Source of the DNA: Alphaproteobacteria bacterium
GTDB lineage: Bacteria > Pseudomonadota > Alphaproteobacteria > Rs-D84
Direction of reading: 5' to 3'
Assembly: GCA_017383325.1 (NCBI GenBank)
Contig: JAFNYG010000052.1
Location: 1 to 30,669 of the forward strand
DNA length: 30,669 nt
Shown: one piece after another, positions 9,344 through 16,795 of the stretch
Numbering within the stretch: the first letter of the stretch is position 1
Layout of the letters: each line of letters starts with the position of its first letter
Program-made: the position numbers and the translations under genes
Notes under the pieces: generated by a model
Database searches by the model: none
What the model was told of the DNA's origin: nothing
Seen by the model: only the letters and a program-made list of their open reading frames with translations

Positions 9344-11890
9344 TCAATCAATTCCTTCTGGCAAATTTACTGGCACCTGCCCATTAACATCCAAACAATG
9401 TCTTGGTTCACTCGCATCCTCCATCCTCATGCGATTACCACAAACTTGATTTAAATCAGATATCAATTGCACAGTACACCAATCATTCTCAGTATTTTCA
9501 CTTGTTGCGGTCTCAATATCTTCTTGACCTAAACACACACGATCTTTTGCTTCCTTGACCGGCAACACGGCAACACATTTGGTGGACTTTCCCCATTTAC
9601 TGCGTCGCGCACCATTTTCCCAGCACAAACACGCCCCCCAAGACTGCGTCGCCACACCCAATTTATAATCACGCGGACACATATCTTCACCATTTCCAAT
9701 ACCATAATACTGATCAACCAAACCACTATAACGCGATTCTCCAAAATTGGCTAAACACAAATTATCCGCATTATACGCACCATCATCAAAGAACTGATAT
9801 TCCATAAATCGCCCACGCAGATTCATGCATTGCGTTGACAACACAGAAATAACCTGATTATAAACCTCGGTCGCGACACCGGTTGGACGCGTATAGCGAT
9901 GTTTTAATGTTTTGCTTGTATCATCCAGCAGCCCATACCGAACAAACAACCCATTCTCAGACTGTGGCAATTCGTACACGGACTGGCCATATTCATTCTT
10001 GGTGCGCGATACTTGCATCACATCAAAGCCACCAAACGCCAATTCAATCATTTCTGGATCATTACACGCGGCAATATCCTGCAACTGTTTGGCACATTCT
10101 GATTTATATGCCCACGTACCATCAGGATTTGTCTTCAAATGTCCCTTGTCATCGTATTCATACAACGCAAACCAGTCTGGCGCCCTGTCTGAATCTGCTG
10201 GGAACAATCCACTGTACGGATAATAGAAATTCTCATAATTTGTCCCGCCATACTTATCGAAACATTGCTTAACAACCGCACGGCACGCGGTCAAAGTATC
10301 CTCTCTTTTTATATTATCTATATATTGCGCGATAATATTTCCATCGAACATATTATTACACGAATTCACATATTCCGAACACACCTGAGAATTCAGCGCA
10401 ACTTTATCTGGTTGCAACACCACCCCTGCATCACCCGCCAGTTCTGCCATCGCCGCAGTTATTGCACTGTCACTATTCATATAACATTGCGCCACATAAT
10501 CAAAGCACCCCTGCTTAATTTCCGCGACTTTGGATTTTTGGGCATAATATATTTCCAGCATCGCTTTATCTAAATACTCAGCCCAAACCATATCTGCATT
10601 TTCGACGCATTTATCTAATGCGGGTTGTGCAAACTTTTTTACCTTGTTCTCAAAATTCTGTACAAACATACGGTTAGACGAATTCTTGGACAGCTTTTGA
10701 TCTGCTGCTTCGATACCATCGCTAAACGTTAACATCTGTTCTAATTTATAGAAATCCTCGACACCGACAATGGGCTTTCCTGTTGATATATCGATATATT
10801 GCCCATTATCCAGACACTTGTGATAATTTGCGCCACAAACCTGCTCGCTTAAGATTGCAGATTCCACTTCATTAATACACGTTGTAATATCAGACGTATT
10901 ATGCTTTTGTCTATTTTCGACACGCGCCAAATCCAGCATCGCGCCACCTTCGCGTACAGCGGCCGTCATTTTTTTCTGCATTTGCTCTACTGCGGTCTGC
11001 ACAGTATTACAATCCTGCTCTATTGCCATCAGGTACGCAGTAATTGCCCGCTGCAGCGATGCGTCATTACAATCCGCCCGCACCGCATCACGGCATTGCG
11101 GATAAACGGCATTATACAACGCATTCCCGTTATAGGCTGCGATTGCCTGGCCCGTATCAACCATACCAAACGCATTAACCGTATCAAACGATATATTAAT
11201 ACTGTTTAAATCAGAATATTTTCCACCAACAGTGCTGTCTTCACCACGAATTGAATTCATAATTGCCTGCAACAACGCCTTTGATGCCGAATTATCCGCT
11301 GTTAATGCTGCCTCGCCCTCAGACTCGGTCCGCATTGCAGATGCCTGCGCAGCCGTCATCCCAACAACATCCAGATTTTCTGTAAATACCGTTAATTTTT
11401 CACCCGCATCCTGCAACACACCACGGACTTCATCCAGTTTAAACACCCGATCATTGCACGAACAACGACGATATTCATCATTTTTCAACACACAAAACTG
11501 ATCCATACACGAAAAATAAGTATTTTTACACTGTTCGTATTCCGCCCCAATACGCGTAGACGTCATCCCACCCACACTGGACGCCGCACGCGCAACCACA
11601 GGCGTCATATTTCGTCCCGACACAACACTTCTTTGATTTCGTGACAAACTCGCCCGTGAAACAGCCCCTGCACGCTGATTTTCCGTTTTATTTTCCACCA
11701 CGCCTGTCCGCGCAGACAAAACCGTCGTTCGGGGCACAGTGCGCTTTACAACTGTCGCGCTGCGCGATTGAACCTGACCATTACCCTTATCAGATTTAAC
11801 ACGCGAAACCGCCGTTCCATCACGAACGGCCGCCCCTGCGACACCAGCGCAAACCAACAGATTTGCAAGAAAAACCAAAACTCTCTTCAT
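9344..11890 (-). CDS. Large secreted cysteine-rich protein, family not recognised
   Basis: 848 residues. The ATG at 11890 is chosen because it starts directly on a signal peptide (MKRVLVFLANLLVCAGVAGA, cleavage about residue 20); a longer frame from a TTG at 11911 only adds polar residues. Residues about 21-105 are a basic, Ser/Thr/Arg/Val-rich disordered linker. From about residue 110 the protein is rich in paired cysteines in C-x6-8-C helical patterns (CKNTYFSCMDQFC, CGANYHKCLD, CFDYVAQC, CSEYVNSC, CRAVVKQC), then a C-terminal part with ACLCWENG and more cysteines. I count about 30 cysteines after the signal, consistent with a disulfide-bonded periplasmic or surface protein. No lipobox and no membrane segment after the signal. 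Function unknown. Confidence 0.85.
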   Translation of the reverse strand: MKRVLVFLANLLVCAGVAGAAVRDGTAVSRVKSDKGNGQVQSRSATVVKRTVPRTTVLSARTGVVENKTENQRAGAVSRASLSRNQRSVVSGRNMTPVVARAASSVGGMTSTRIGAEYEQCKNTYFSCMDQFCVLKNDEYRRCSCNDRVFKLDEVRGVLQDAGEKLTVFTENLDVVGMTAAQASAMRTESEGEAALTADNSASKALLQAIMNSIRGEDSTVGGKYSDLNSINISFDTVNAFGMVDTGQAIAAYNGNALYNAVYPQCRDAVRADCNDASLQRAITAYLMAIEQDCNTVQTAVEQMQKKMTAAVREGGAMLDLARVENRQKHNTSDITTCINEVESAILSEQVCGANYHKCLDNGQYIDISTGKPIVGVEDFYKLEQMLTFSDGIEAADQKLSKNSSNRMFVQNFENKVKKFAQPALDKCVENADMVWAEYLDKAMLEIYYAQKSKVAEIKQGCFDYVAQCYMNSDSAITAAMAELAGDAGVVLQPDKVALNSQVCSEYVNSCNNMFDGNIIAQYIDNIKREDTLTACRAVVKQCFDKYGGTNYENFYYPYSGLFPADSDRAPDWFALYEYDDKGHLKTNPDGTWAYKSECAKQLQDIAACNDPEMIELAFGGFDVMQVSRTKNEYGQSVYELPQSENGLFVRYGLLDDTSKTLKHRYTRPTGVATEVYNQVISVLSTQCMNLRGRFMEYQFFDDGAYNADNLCLANFGESRYSGLVDQYYGIGNGEDMCPRDYKLGVATQSWGACLCWENGARRSKWGKSTKCVAVLPVKEAKDRVCLGQEDIETATSENTENDWCTVQLISDLNQVCGNRMRMEDASEPRHCLDVNGQVPVNLPEGID

Positions 11891-11944
11891 CTCTGATGAA
11901 AAGTTTAGCAAATTTGCGATTTCCCGCGCAAGTGAATAATAACG

Positions 11945-11973
11945 ACATAAAAAATCTATTTTTCTTGTTGCAA
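11945..11973 (-). promoter_or_regulatory. Possible promoter of the cysteine-rich protein gene
   Basis: Minus-strand TTGCAA (11973-11968), 17-base spacer, TTATGT (11950-11945). The -10 is weak, and the start is about 55 bases further. The -35 overlaps that of the opposing tRNA promoter. Confidence 0.4.
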
Positions 11974-11994
11974 AGATTTGAAAATTAATATAAC
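11965..11994 (+). promoter_or_regulatory. Promoter of the tRNA-Leu/tRNA-Ala unit
   Basis: TTGTTG (11965-11970), 18-base spacer, TATAAC (11989-11994), placing transcription start 5-8 bases before the mature tRNA-Leu. Confidence 0.55.
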
Positions 11995-12007
11995 ATACTT
12001 GACGCCT

Positions 12008-12094
12008 GCGGATATGGCGGAATTGGTAGACGCGCTAGTTTCAGGTACTAGTGGTAGCAATACCTTGGAAGTTCGAGTCTTCTTATCCGCACCA
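12008..12094 (+). tRNA. tRNA-Leu (anticodon CAG)
   Basis: Acceptor GCGGATA pairs with TATCCGC. The anticodon loop TTCAGGT closes a CTAGT/ACTAG stem. There is a long class II variable arm, and the T loop is TTCGAGT. CCA is encoded. Reads CTG. First of a closely spaced plus-strand cluster. Confidence 0.96.
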
Positions 12095-12099
12095 GTTTT

Positions 12100-12175
12100 G
12101 GGGTTGTAGCTCAGTTGATAGAGCGCTACGTTCGCATCGTAGAGGTCGTGGGTTTGAGTCCCATCAGCTCCACCA
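12100..12175 (+). tRNA. tRNA-Ala (anticodon CGC)
   Basis: Acceptor GGGGTTG/CAGCTCC includes the G3-U70 wobble pair that identifies alanine tRNA. The anticodon loop TTCGCAT lies in a CTACG/CGTAG stem, and CCA is encoded. It begins 5 bases after tRNA-Leu(CAG), so both are probably cut from one precursor. Confidence 0.95.
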
Positions 12176-12184
12176 AATTTAGAC

Positions 12185-12206
12185 AATGCCGCGCAATTGC
12201 GGCATT
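12185..12206 (+). other. Hairpin between tRNA-Ala and tRNA-Leu
   Basis: Perfect 8-bp stem AATGCCGC/GCGGCATT with a six-base loop. No T-run follows, so it is more likely a processing or attenuation structure than a full terminator. Confidence 0.5.
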
Positions 12207-12220
12207 ATTAAAAAGTCTTC

Positions 12221-12307
12221 GGGGATATGGCGGAATGGTAGACGCTGAGGACTTAAAATCCTTTGGTCATTGCGACCGTGTGGGTTCGAGTCCCACTATC
12301 CCCACCA
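12221..12307 (+). tRNA. tRNA-Leu (anticodon TAA)
   Basis: Acceptor GGGGATA/TATCCCC, anticodon loop CTTAAAA, class II variable arm, T arm GTGGGTTCGAGTCCCAC, encoded CCA. Reads TTA. Second leucine tRNA in the cluster, of a different isoacceptor group. Confidence 0.96.
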
Positions 12308-12316
12308 CAAAAAAAC

Positions 12317-12342
12317 TCGCCCCATGAACGGCGATTTTTTAT
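12317..12342 (+). terminator. Terminator after tRNA-Leu(TAA)
   Basis: Stem TCGCC/GGCGA with an eight-base loop followed directly by TTTTTTATTT. Confidence 0.7.
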
Positions 12343-12344
12343 TT

Positions 12345-12421
12345 GGATGTGTAGCTCAGTTGGTTAGAGCGCTTCGTTCACATCGAAGAGGTCGTTGGTT
12401 CGAGTCCAATCACATCCACCA
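12345..12421 (+). tRNA. tRNA-Val (anticodon CAC)
   Basis: Acceptor GGATGTG/CACATCC, anticodon loop TTCACAT in a CTTCG/CGAAG stem, standard D and T arms, encoded CCA. It begins only 10 bases after the T-run of the preceding terminator and has no obvious promoter of its own, so some readthrough is likely. Confidence 0.95.
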
Positions 12422-12439
12422 CTTATAAAGCCCAAAACA

Positions 12440-12775
12440 TCAAACATGTGTATGCGAAACGACGTGTAAAACCAAACTGACCAGAAACAGCACTGACACA
12501 ATCGCAAGTATGATTTTCTGTGCACGATGCGACTTTTTACCACCACACCCCGGACACGAACATCTGCAATCACGCCATATCAAACACCAAGACACCAATA
12601 ACATCACACCAGAAAACACAAACAACCAAGGTTCCATCCAATGCGGAACCAAATGATAATGCGCCACATCCGGCACAACCAAACCAGCAAATGCCAATAG
12701 CATCGGCAACCCACAGCAAAAAATATGTGGCACTATTGTCGCAATAATACCCACTTTAACCGCTTTATTCTTCAT
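12440..12775 (-). CDS. Small Cys/His-rich membrane protein, MerC/MerT-like
   Basis: 111 residues from the ATG at 12775 (a longer frame to 12856 lacks support). There are three to four hydrophobic segments: about 7-35 containing PHIFCCGLPMLLAFAGL, 48-68, and 84-105. The paired cysteines in the first helix and a cytosol-side cluster CRCSCPGCGGKK, with a His-rich end (HVVSHTHV), suggest soft-metal binding. This arrangement resembles MerC/MerT-type mercuric or other heavy-metal uptake proteins, but no mer gene is nearby and the family assignment is tentative. Ends in TGA. Confidence 0.7.
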   Translation of the reverse strand: MKNKAVKVGIIATIVPHIFCCGLPMLLAFAGLVVPDVAHYHLVPHWMEPWLFVFSGVMLLVSWCLIWRDCRCSCPGCGGKKSHRAQKIILAIVSVLFLVSLVLHVVSHTHV

Positions 12776-12864
12776 CAGATTTCTCTTACAAACATTTGGA
12801 CTGATTATATATATTTTTTTAATGGTATCAATCAATAAAACACGGACTGTATTCACACAAAACC

Positions 12865-12940
12865 TGGCATCCCCAGCAGGAATCGAACCTGCATCTAATT
12901 CTTAGGAGGAACTTGTTCTATCCGATTGAACTATGGGGAC
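12865..12940 (-). tRNA. tRNA-Arg (anticodon CCT)
   Basis: Read on the minus strand: acceptor GTCCCCA/TGGGGAT, anticodon loop CTCCTAA, T arm GCAGGTTCGATTCCTGC, discriminator G and encoded CCA. Reads the rare codon AGG. It is divergent from fabH, with a promoter at 12951-12979. Confidence 0.95.
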
Positions 12941-12950
12941 ACACCACCAC

Positions 12951-12979
12951 ATTTTATTCCCAACAAATTAATATTGCAA
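12951..12979 (-). promoter_or_regulatory. Promoter of tRNA-Arg(CCT)
   Basis: Minus-strand TTGCAA (12979-12974), 17-base spacer, TAAAAT (12956-12951). The predicted start is about 4-8 bases before the mature tRNA. The -35 is self-complementary and is also the fabH -35. Confidence 0.7.
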
Positions 12980-13002
12980 GTTATATTCCATCGCAGTATA
13001 AT
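12974..13002 (+). promoter_or_regulatory. Promoter of fabH-ihfA
   Basis: TTGCAA (12974-12979), 17-base spacer, consensus TATAAT (12997-13002). The leader to the fabH ATG is about 30 bases. Confidence 0.78.
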
Positions 13003-13039
13003 GCATCAGCAAAAAATATTACAGGGGAACAACTGTCGC

Positions 13040-13978
13040 ATGGGGAATAAATTAATCGGTTACGGCTCTTATCTGCCAGAACGCATCATGACGAATGCGG
13101 ATTTTGAACGCATTATGGACACAACCGATGAATGGATAACAACGCGCACAGGGATTCGCGAACGTCACTTTGCCCGCGACGACGAAACAGTGGTTGACAT
13201 GGCAACGATTGCCGCGACCCGTGCATTACAGAACGCAAATTTAACAATAGACGATCTGGATTTGGTAATTGTTGCGACAACAACACCTGAACTGGACTTT
13301 CCATCTGTGGGCGTACAAACTGTGGGTCGTCTGGGGGCAAAGAAAAACATACCTGCATTTGACGTACGTGGCGCATGTACTGGGTACATTTACGCACTGC
13401 ATTGTGCGCGCGCATTTTTCCTGTCCGGCATTCACAAACGCATAATGATAATCGGCGCCGAAAAAATGACACGTTTTGTCGACATGTGCGATCGTTCTAC
13501 GGCGGTTCTGTTTGGTGATGGTGCGGGCGCACTGATATTCGAACAATCATCATCTAGCTATTCTGGGATCATTGACACTGTTGTTATGGCCGATGGTGGC
13601 GAATTTGAATGCCTGCACGGCACCCCCGATCATAAAATTGCAATGAATGGACCTGAAACATATAAAAAGGCAGTACAATGCATGCCCGATGCGGCACGAT
13701 ACATTATGCAGCACGCCGGAATTACCGCTGAAAAGATTGATTGGATTATCCCACACCAGGCCAACTTGCGAATTATTCACAGCTGTGCGCGACATCTGGA
13801 TTTTCCAATGGACAAAATTCTGGTTACCGTTGACAAACACGCCAACACCAGCGGTGCCTCAGGCGTTTTGGCATTGGCGTACGCCTTTGATAACAAGATT
13901 ATAAAACATGGACAATTAATTTTATACCCCGCATTCGGCAGTGGTCTGACGTGGGGCGCGGCATTAATAAGGGTTTAA
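13040..13978 (+). CDS. fabH: 3-oxoacyl-ACP synthase III (FabH)
   Basis: Condenses acetyl-CoA with malonyl-ACP to start fatty-acid synthesis. The 312-residue product carries the KAS III triad: Cys113 in GACTGYIYAL, His239 in IIPHQANLR, and Asn269 in KHANTSGASG. The CoA-binding start MGNKLIGYGSYLPER and the TTDEWITTRTGIRERH segment are typical. An open frame extends upstream to 12926, but it runs through the promoter and tRNA-Arg. The ATG at 13040 begins the family homology, with AGGGGA about 12 bases upstream. It is followed after 15 bases by ihfA; in alphaproteobacteria plsX-fabH-ihfA is a frequent order, and plsX is absent directly upstream here. Confidence 0.96.
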   Translation: MGNKLIGYGSYLPERIMTNADFERIMDTTDEWITTRTGIRERHFARDDETVVDMATIAATRALQNANLTIDDLDLVIVATTTPELDFPSVGVQTVGRLGAKKNIPAFDVRGACTGYIYALHCARAFFLSGIHKRIMIIGAEKMTRFVDMCDRSTAVLFGDGAGALIFEQSSSSYSGIIDTVVMADGGEFECLHGTPDHKIAMNGPETYKKAVQCMPDAARYIMQHAGITAEKIDWIIPHQANLRIIHSCARHLDFPMDKILVTVDKHANTSGASGVLALAYAFDNKIIKHGQLILYPAFGSGLTWGAALIRV

Positions 13979-13993
13979 AGAAAAGGGTGAAAA

Positions 13994-14284
13994 ATGGCTA
14001 CAATAACACGAAGTGATTTTGCAAACAGATTGCGTGAACGTTTTGGATTAACAACATCAGACGCATACAAAATGATTGATGTTATATTTGATGAGATACG
14101 CGATGCGCTGGCAAATGGCGAAGAAGTAAAATTCGCAGGGTTTGGCAGCTTTAAAATACTGGAAAAAAACGCGCGAATTGGTCGCAACCCCAAAACCGGT
14201 GAAAGTGCGATTATCTCTGCACGCCGTGTCGCGACATTCCGCCCCAGCAACGAATTCCGCGAGCGCGTTGCAAATAAAAATTAA
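13994..14284 (+). CDS. ihfA: Integration host factor subunit alpha
   Basis: DNA-bending nucleoid protein of the HU/IHF family, 96 residues. It opens ITRSDFANRLRERFGLTTSDA, the body has VKFAGFGSFKILEKNARIGR, and the DNA-intercalating arm is GRNPKTGESAIISARRVATF with the conserved proline after RN. The RRV.FRPS end and the location 15 bases behind fabH favour IHF-alpha over HU. Ribosome site AAAGGGTG. It would act with an IhfB encoded elsewhere. Confidence 0.9.
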   Translation: MATITRSDFANRLRERFGLTTSDAYKMIDVIFDEIRDALANGEEVKFAGFGSFKILEKNARIGRNPKTGESAIISARRVATFRPSNEFRERVANKN

Positions 14285-14313
14285 AAAAACCGCCAAATGG
14301 CGGTTTTTTTTTA
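14285..14313. terminator. Bidirectional terminator between ihfA and the RlpA-like gene
   Basis: Stem AAACCGCC/GGCGGTTT (14287-14294 with 14299-14306), four-base loop, A-run on the left and T-run on the right. It starts at the ihfA stop and reaches the stop of the converging gene at 14311. Confidence 0.9.
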
Positions 14314-15204
14314 AATACTATCTGCATTTACCCATCGACCATCTTTTAATAACCCTGGGGCCATACCTTCACTATTGCGCAACGCATCAATTACACCGCG
14401 TGCTTGACTTGCGTCCAAATTCACTATACGCACCTTGAACATATCCCCTTCGTTAACAACTACGGCATCACCATATGTTTTCATACGTTGTGCCAACGCA
14501 TCGGCGCTGTCCTGGGCATAAAATGCGGCAACCTGTACACTGTACTCCCCGCCAACTGGGGCCGCAGCAACCGGCTGTACGGTTTGAACAGGTTGTGCAA
14601 CTGGTTGTGATTCCACCACTGTTGTTTCAACAACCACAGGTGCTGTCGCACCCAATGTTGCAGTTTTCACAGCTACAGACTGTTCCGGCATAACCTGAAT
14701 CTGAACCTTACCCTGACCATTTAAACCGATCTTTTGTGCTGCTGCTGGCGACAAATCCATCAAACGTGTATTAACAAATGGCCCGCGGTTATTTACGCGA
14801 ACGACAACAGATTGACCGTTATTCAGATTTGTAACCCGTGCAATCGTTGGCAAAGGCAAAGTCTTGCTGGTTGCGACCATCTGATTTACATCGAACACTT
14901 CGCCATTACTGGTTTTTGTTCCATTCAATTCTGTTGGTATAATACCTGCGATTCCGGTTTGATTATACGTCATATCTTCCATTGGAATATACTGTACATC
15001 ATCAACCTTATACGCTGTGCCAACATAGTACTTTGGTGCTGCCGCCAACAGATACGAATCATTCAGGCTTTGCGTTGCCCCAGTTGCCACCAATGGTTCT
15101 TCACCGAAACCATCGCCATAGCTTGTATTATTCCCAGTTGTGCTAAGATCTGCACACCCAGCCAACATCGCAGTCAAAACCGCCAAGGAAAGTATTTTTT
15201 TCAT
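14311..15204 (-). CDS. rlpA: RlpA-like SPOR-domain lipoprotein, probably catalytically inactive
   Basis: 297-residue lipoprotein from the ATG at 15204 (AAGGAG upstream); lipobox LAGC, lipidated Cys17. Residues about 60-175 are a double-psi beta-barrel RlpA domain (Y-V-G-T-A-Y, then ATSKTLPLPTIARVTNLNNG, VVVRVNNRGPF, LMDLSPAAAQKIGL). Residues about 224-295 are a SPOR domain (YSVQVAAFYAQDSADALAQR) that binds denuded septal glycan. Active RlpA lytic transglycosylases normally read AHKTLPLP and VNDRGPF; here His is Ser113 and Asp is Asn139, and the usual ASWYG motif is AGIIP, though NGE (Glu102) remains. It therefore probably binds rather than cuts glycan. Own promoter at 15239-15267; shares its terminator with ihfA. 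Confidence 0.88.
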   Translation of the reverse strand: MKKILSLAVLTAMLAGCADLSTTGNNTSYGDGFGEEPLVATGATQSLNDSYLLAAAPKYYVGTAYKVDDVQYIPMEDMTYNQTGIAGIIPTELNGTKTSNGEVFDVNQMVATSKTLPLPTIARVTNLNNGQSVVVRVNNRGPFVNTRLMDLSPAAAQKIGLNGQGKVQIQVMPEQSVAVKTATLGATAPVVVETTVVESQPVAQPVQTVQPVAAAPVGGEYSVQVAAFYAQDSADALAQRMKTYGDAVVVNEGDMFKVRIVNLDASQARGVIDALRNSEGMAPGLLKDGRWVNADSI

Positions 15205-15238
15205 GATATTAAGACTCCTTACATTCTTTATAAGCAGT

Positions 15239-15267
15239 ATTTTATCACAAATAAGCAAATGTTTCAA
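15239..15267 (-). promoter_or_regulatory. Promoter of the RlpA-like gene
   Basis: Minus-strand TTGAAA (15267-15262), 17-base spacer, TAAAAT (15244-15239), in the 75-base gap after murJ. Confidence 0.7.
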
Positions 15268-15279
15268 ATTTATTTTACG

Positions 15280-16743
15280 CTATCTAATACGCCGATCTAT
15301 TAAGTACGCAATCGGCAAATAAAGCACCACATACCCAATAATGACACCACCCAAAATCCAGATACTGCCAATTGTTATCCGTGTCATCAACATCCCCAGA
15401 ATCGTCGCCCACAATCCGAACGCCAACACAGAACGCACTGTCCGCCCGTCATGCTGTACCAGGTCACGTCTTCTGCATGCGCGCCCCAGCAAATAATTTT
15501 TCAAATAACCACTAATAACAACCCCCACAGGTATCGCCAAATATCCCACCAACGGAAACAGCAACAAATACAACACCGCCGCCACGCCCAGCGACACCAT
15601 ACTTGTCTTCACAGGCGTTTTCACATCCTGAGCAGCATACAGCGTTTTGCTGTAAATCTGACTGACCAGCATCGCCGGCAATACAAATGCCTGGATCATA
15701 ATTGCCACGGCAACGGCATGTGTTGATTCCGACGTCCACGCGCCATATTCAAACAAATATTTTATTATCGGATTCGCCAAAACCACCAATCCTACAACGC
15801 ACGGCAAAATCAGCATCAACGAACGCCGCATAGATGAATTTTGCTGAATATAAACACTGCGCATATTCTTTTCCGCCAGCGCATTTGAAATCGAAGACAT
15901 CAACACCGTCCCAACCGCCAACCCAATCATCGCGAATGGCAACTGCACTATACGATCAGAATAATACAACCATGACACCGCCCCACTTTGAAAACTTGCC
16001 ACCAAAGTTCCAACTATAATCGTAATTTGATAAAAACCACTGCCAACAATACTGACCCCCAGACGTTTAAACAGGCTTTTCATTCCCGGCGTCCATTTTG
16101 GCACAACCAAACGCAGTCCAAAATGCCGCCTGCGAATACGTCCCCACAAAATACCAAACTGAACAATTCCTGCCACGACGACCGTACCCGCCATCAAGTA
16201 CAATACATTTTCTGTTCCAAAATACATTGCCCCCAACAGCGCACATATCAGCATAATATTTAACAACACTGGCATAAACGCAGCCAACAAAAATTTTGAA
16301 AACGCATTTAATATTGCGGACAAAAACGCCGCCCCACACACAAAGATGACATAAACAAACATTATACGCGATATAACAACCGTCATCTCCATCTTTCCAG
16401 GCACCGTTTCAAACCCAGGCGCCAAAATCCAAACAACCAGCGGCATAAAAATCTCGAACAAAATGGTCAGTCCCAGCAACACCAACACCAACCAAGAAAA
16501 TACATTTCGCGCAAACCCTGCATCCTTTTTGGAATCTGTATACATGGGAATAAATATCGCAGACAAAGCCCCTTCGCCCAGCAAATCACGGAACAAATTC
16601 GGCAATTTGAACGCCGCCAAGAAAATATCCGACAGACGTCCCGCCCCCAACACGCGTGCGATCAACATATCACGCACAAATCCGAATACACGACTGATAC
16701 CAGTCATGGCACCGACACCAAAAATATGTTTGCCTAGTTTCAT
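15280..16743 (-). CDS. murJ: Lipid II flippase MurJ
   Basis: Polytopic inner-membrane protein (MOP superfamily) that moves lipid II to the periplasmic face. The 487-residue sequence has the MurJ opening ISRVFGFVRDMLIARVLGAG and SDIFLAAFKLPNLFRDLLGEG. These contain the Arg, Asp, Arg and Glu positions that line the central cavity in the family, and GALSAIFIPMY follows. About 14 hydrophobic segments are visible. The start at 16743 has no Shine-Dalgarno sequence, and a TATAAT ends only 7 bases before it, so the mRNA is predicted leaderless. It is divergent from bamD across 52 bases. Confidence 0.95.
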   Translation of the reverse strand: MKLGKHIFGVGAMTGISRVFGFVRDMLIARVLGAGRLSDIFLAAFKLPNLFRDLLGEGALSAIFIPMYTDSKKDAGFARNVFSWLVLVLLGLTILFEIFMPLVVWILAPGFETVPGKMEMTVVISRIMFVYVIFVCGAAFLSAILNAFSKFLLAAFMPVLLNIMLICALLGAMYFGTENVLYLMAGTVVVAGIVQFGILWGRIRRRHFGLRLVVPKWTPGMKSLFKRLGVSIVGSGFYQITIIVGTLVASFQSGAVSWLYYSDRIVQLPFAMIGLAVGTVLMSSISNALAEKNMRSVYIQQNSSMRRSLMLILPCVVGLVVLANPIIKYLFEYGAWTSESTHAVAVAIMIQAFVLPAMLVSQIYSKTLYAAQDVKTPVKTSMVSLGVAAVLYLLLFPLVGYLAIPVGVVISGYLKNYLLGRACRRRDLVQHDGRTVRSVLAFGLWATILGMLMTRITIGSIWILGGVIIGYVVLYLPIAYLIDRRIR

Positions 16744-16758
16744 AGTTTTGATTATACT
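16730..16758 (+). promoter_or_regulatory. Promoter of bamD, overlapping the murJ start
   Basis: TTGCCT (16730-16735, inside murJ), 17-base spacer, TATACT (16753-16758). The -10 overlaps the opposing murJ -10 by four bases. Leader about 30 bases. Confidence 0.65.
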
Positions 16759-16780
16759 GCCATCAGTAACAAAAAATCAA
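16751..16780 (-). promoter_or_regulatory. Promoter of murJ
   Basis: Minus-strand TTGATT (16780-16775), 18-base spacer, consensus TATAAT (16756-16751). Only CAAAACT separates the -10 from the murJ ATG. Confidence 0.65.
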
Positions 16781-16795
16781 GACAGGAATCAAAAT

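Noticed and set aside
12115..12327. Short frames over the tRNA cluster (both strands)
   Set aside because: They are translations of tRNA genes.
12008..12421. tRNA cluster as an integration (att) site for a mobile element
   Set aside because: No integrase, no repeated tRNA 3' end and no cargo on either side.
16463..16795. Upstream extension of the bamD frame
   Set aside because: Antisense to murJ and lacks homology; the lipoprotein signal at 16796 marks the true start.
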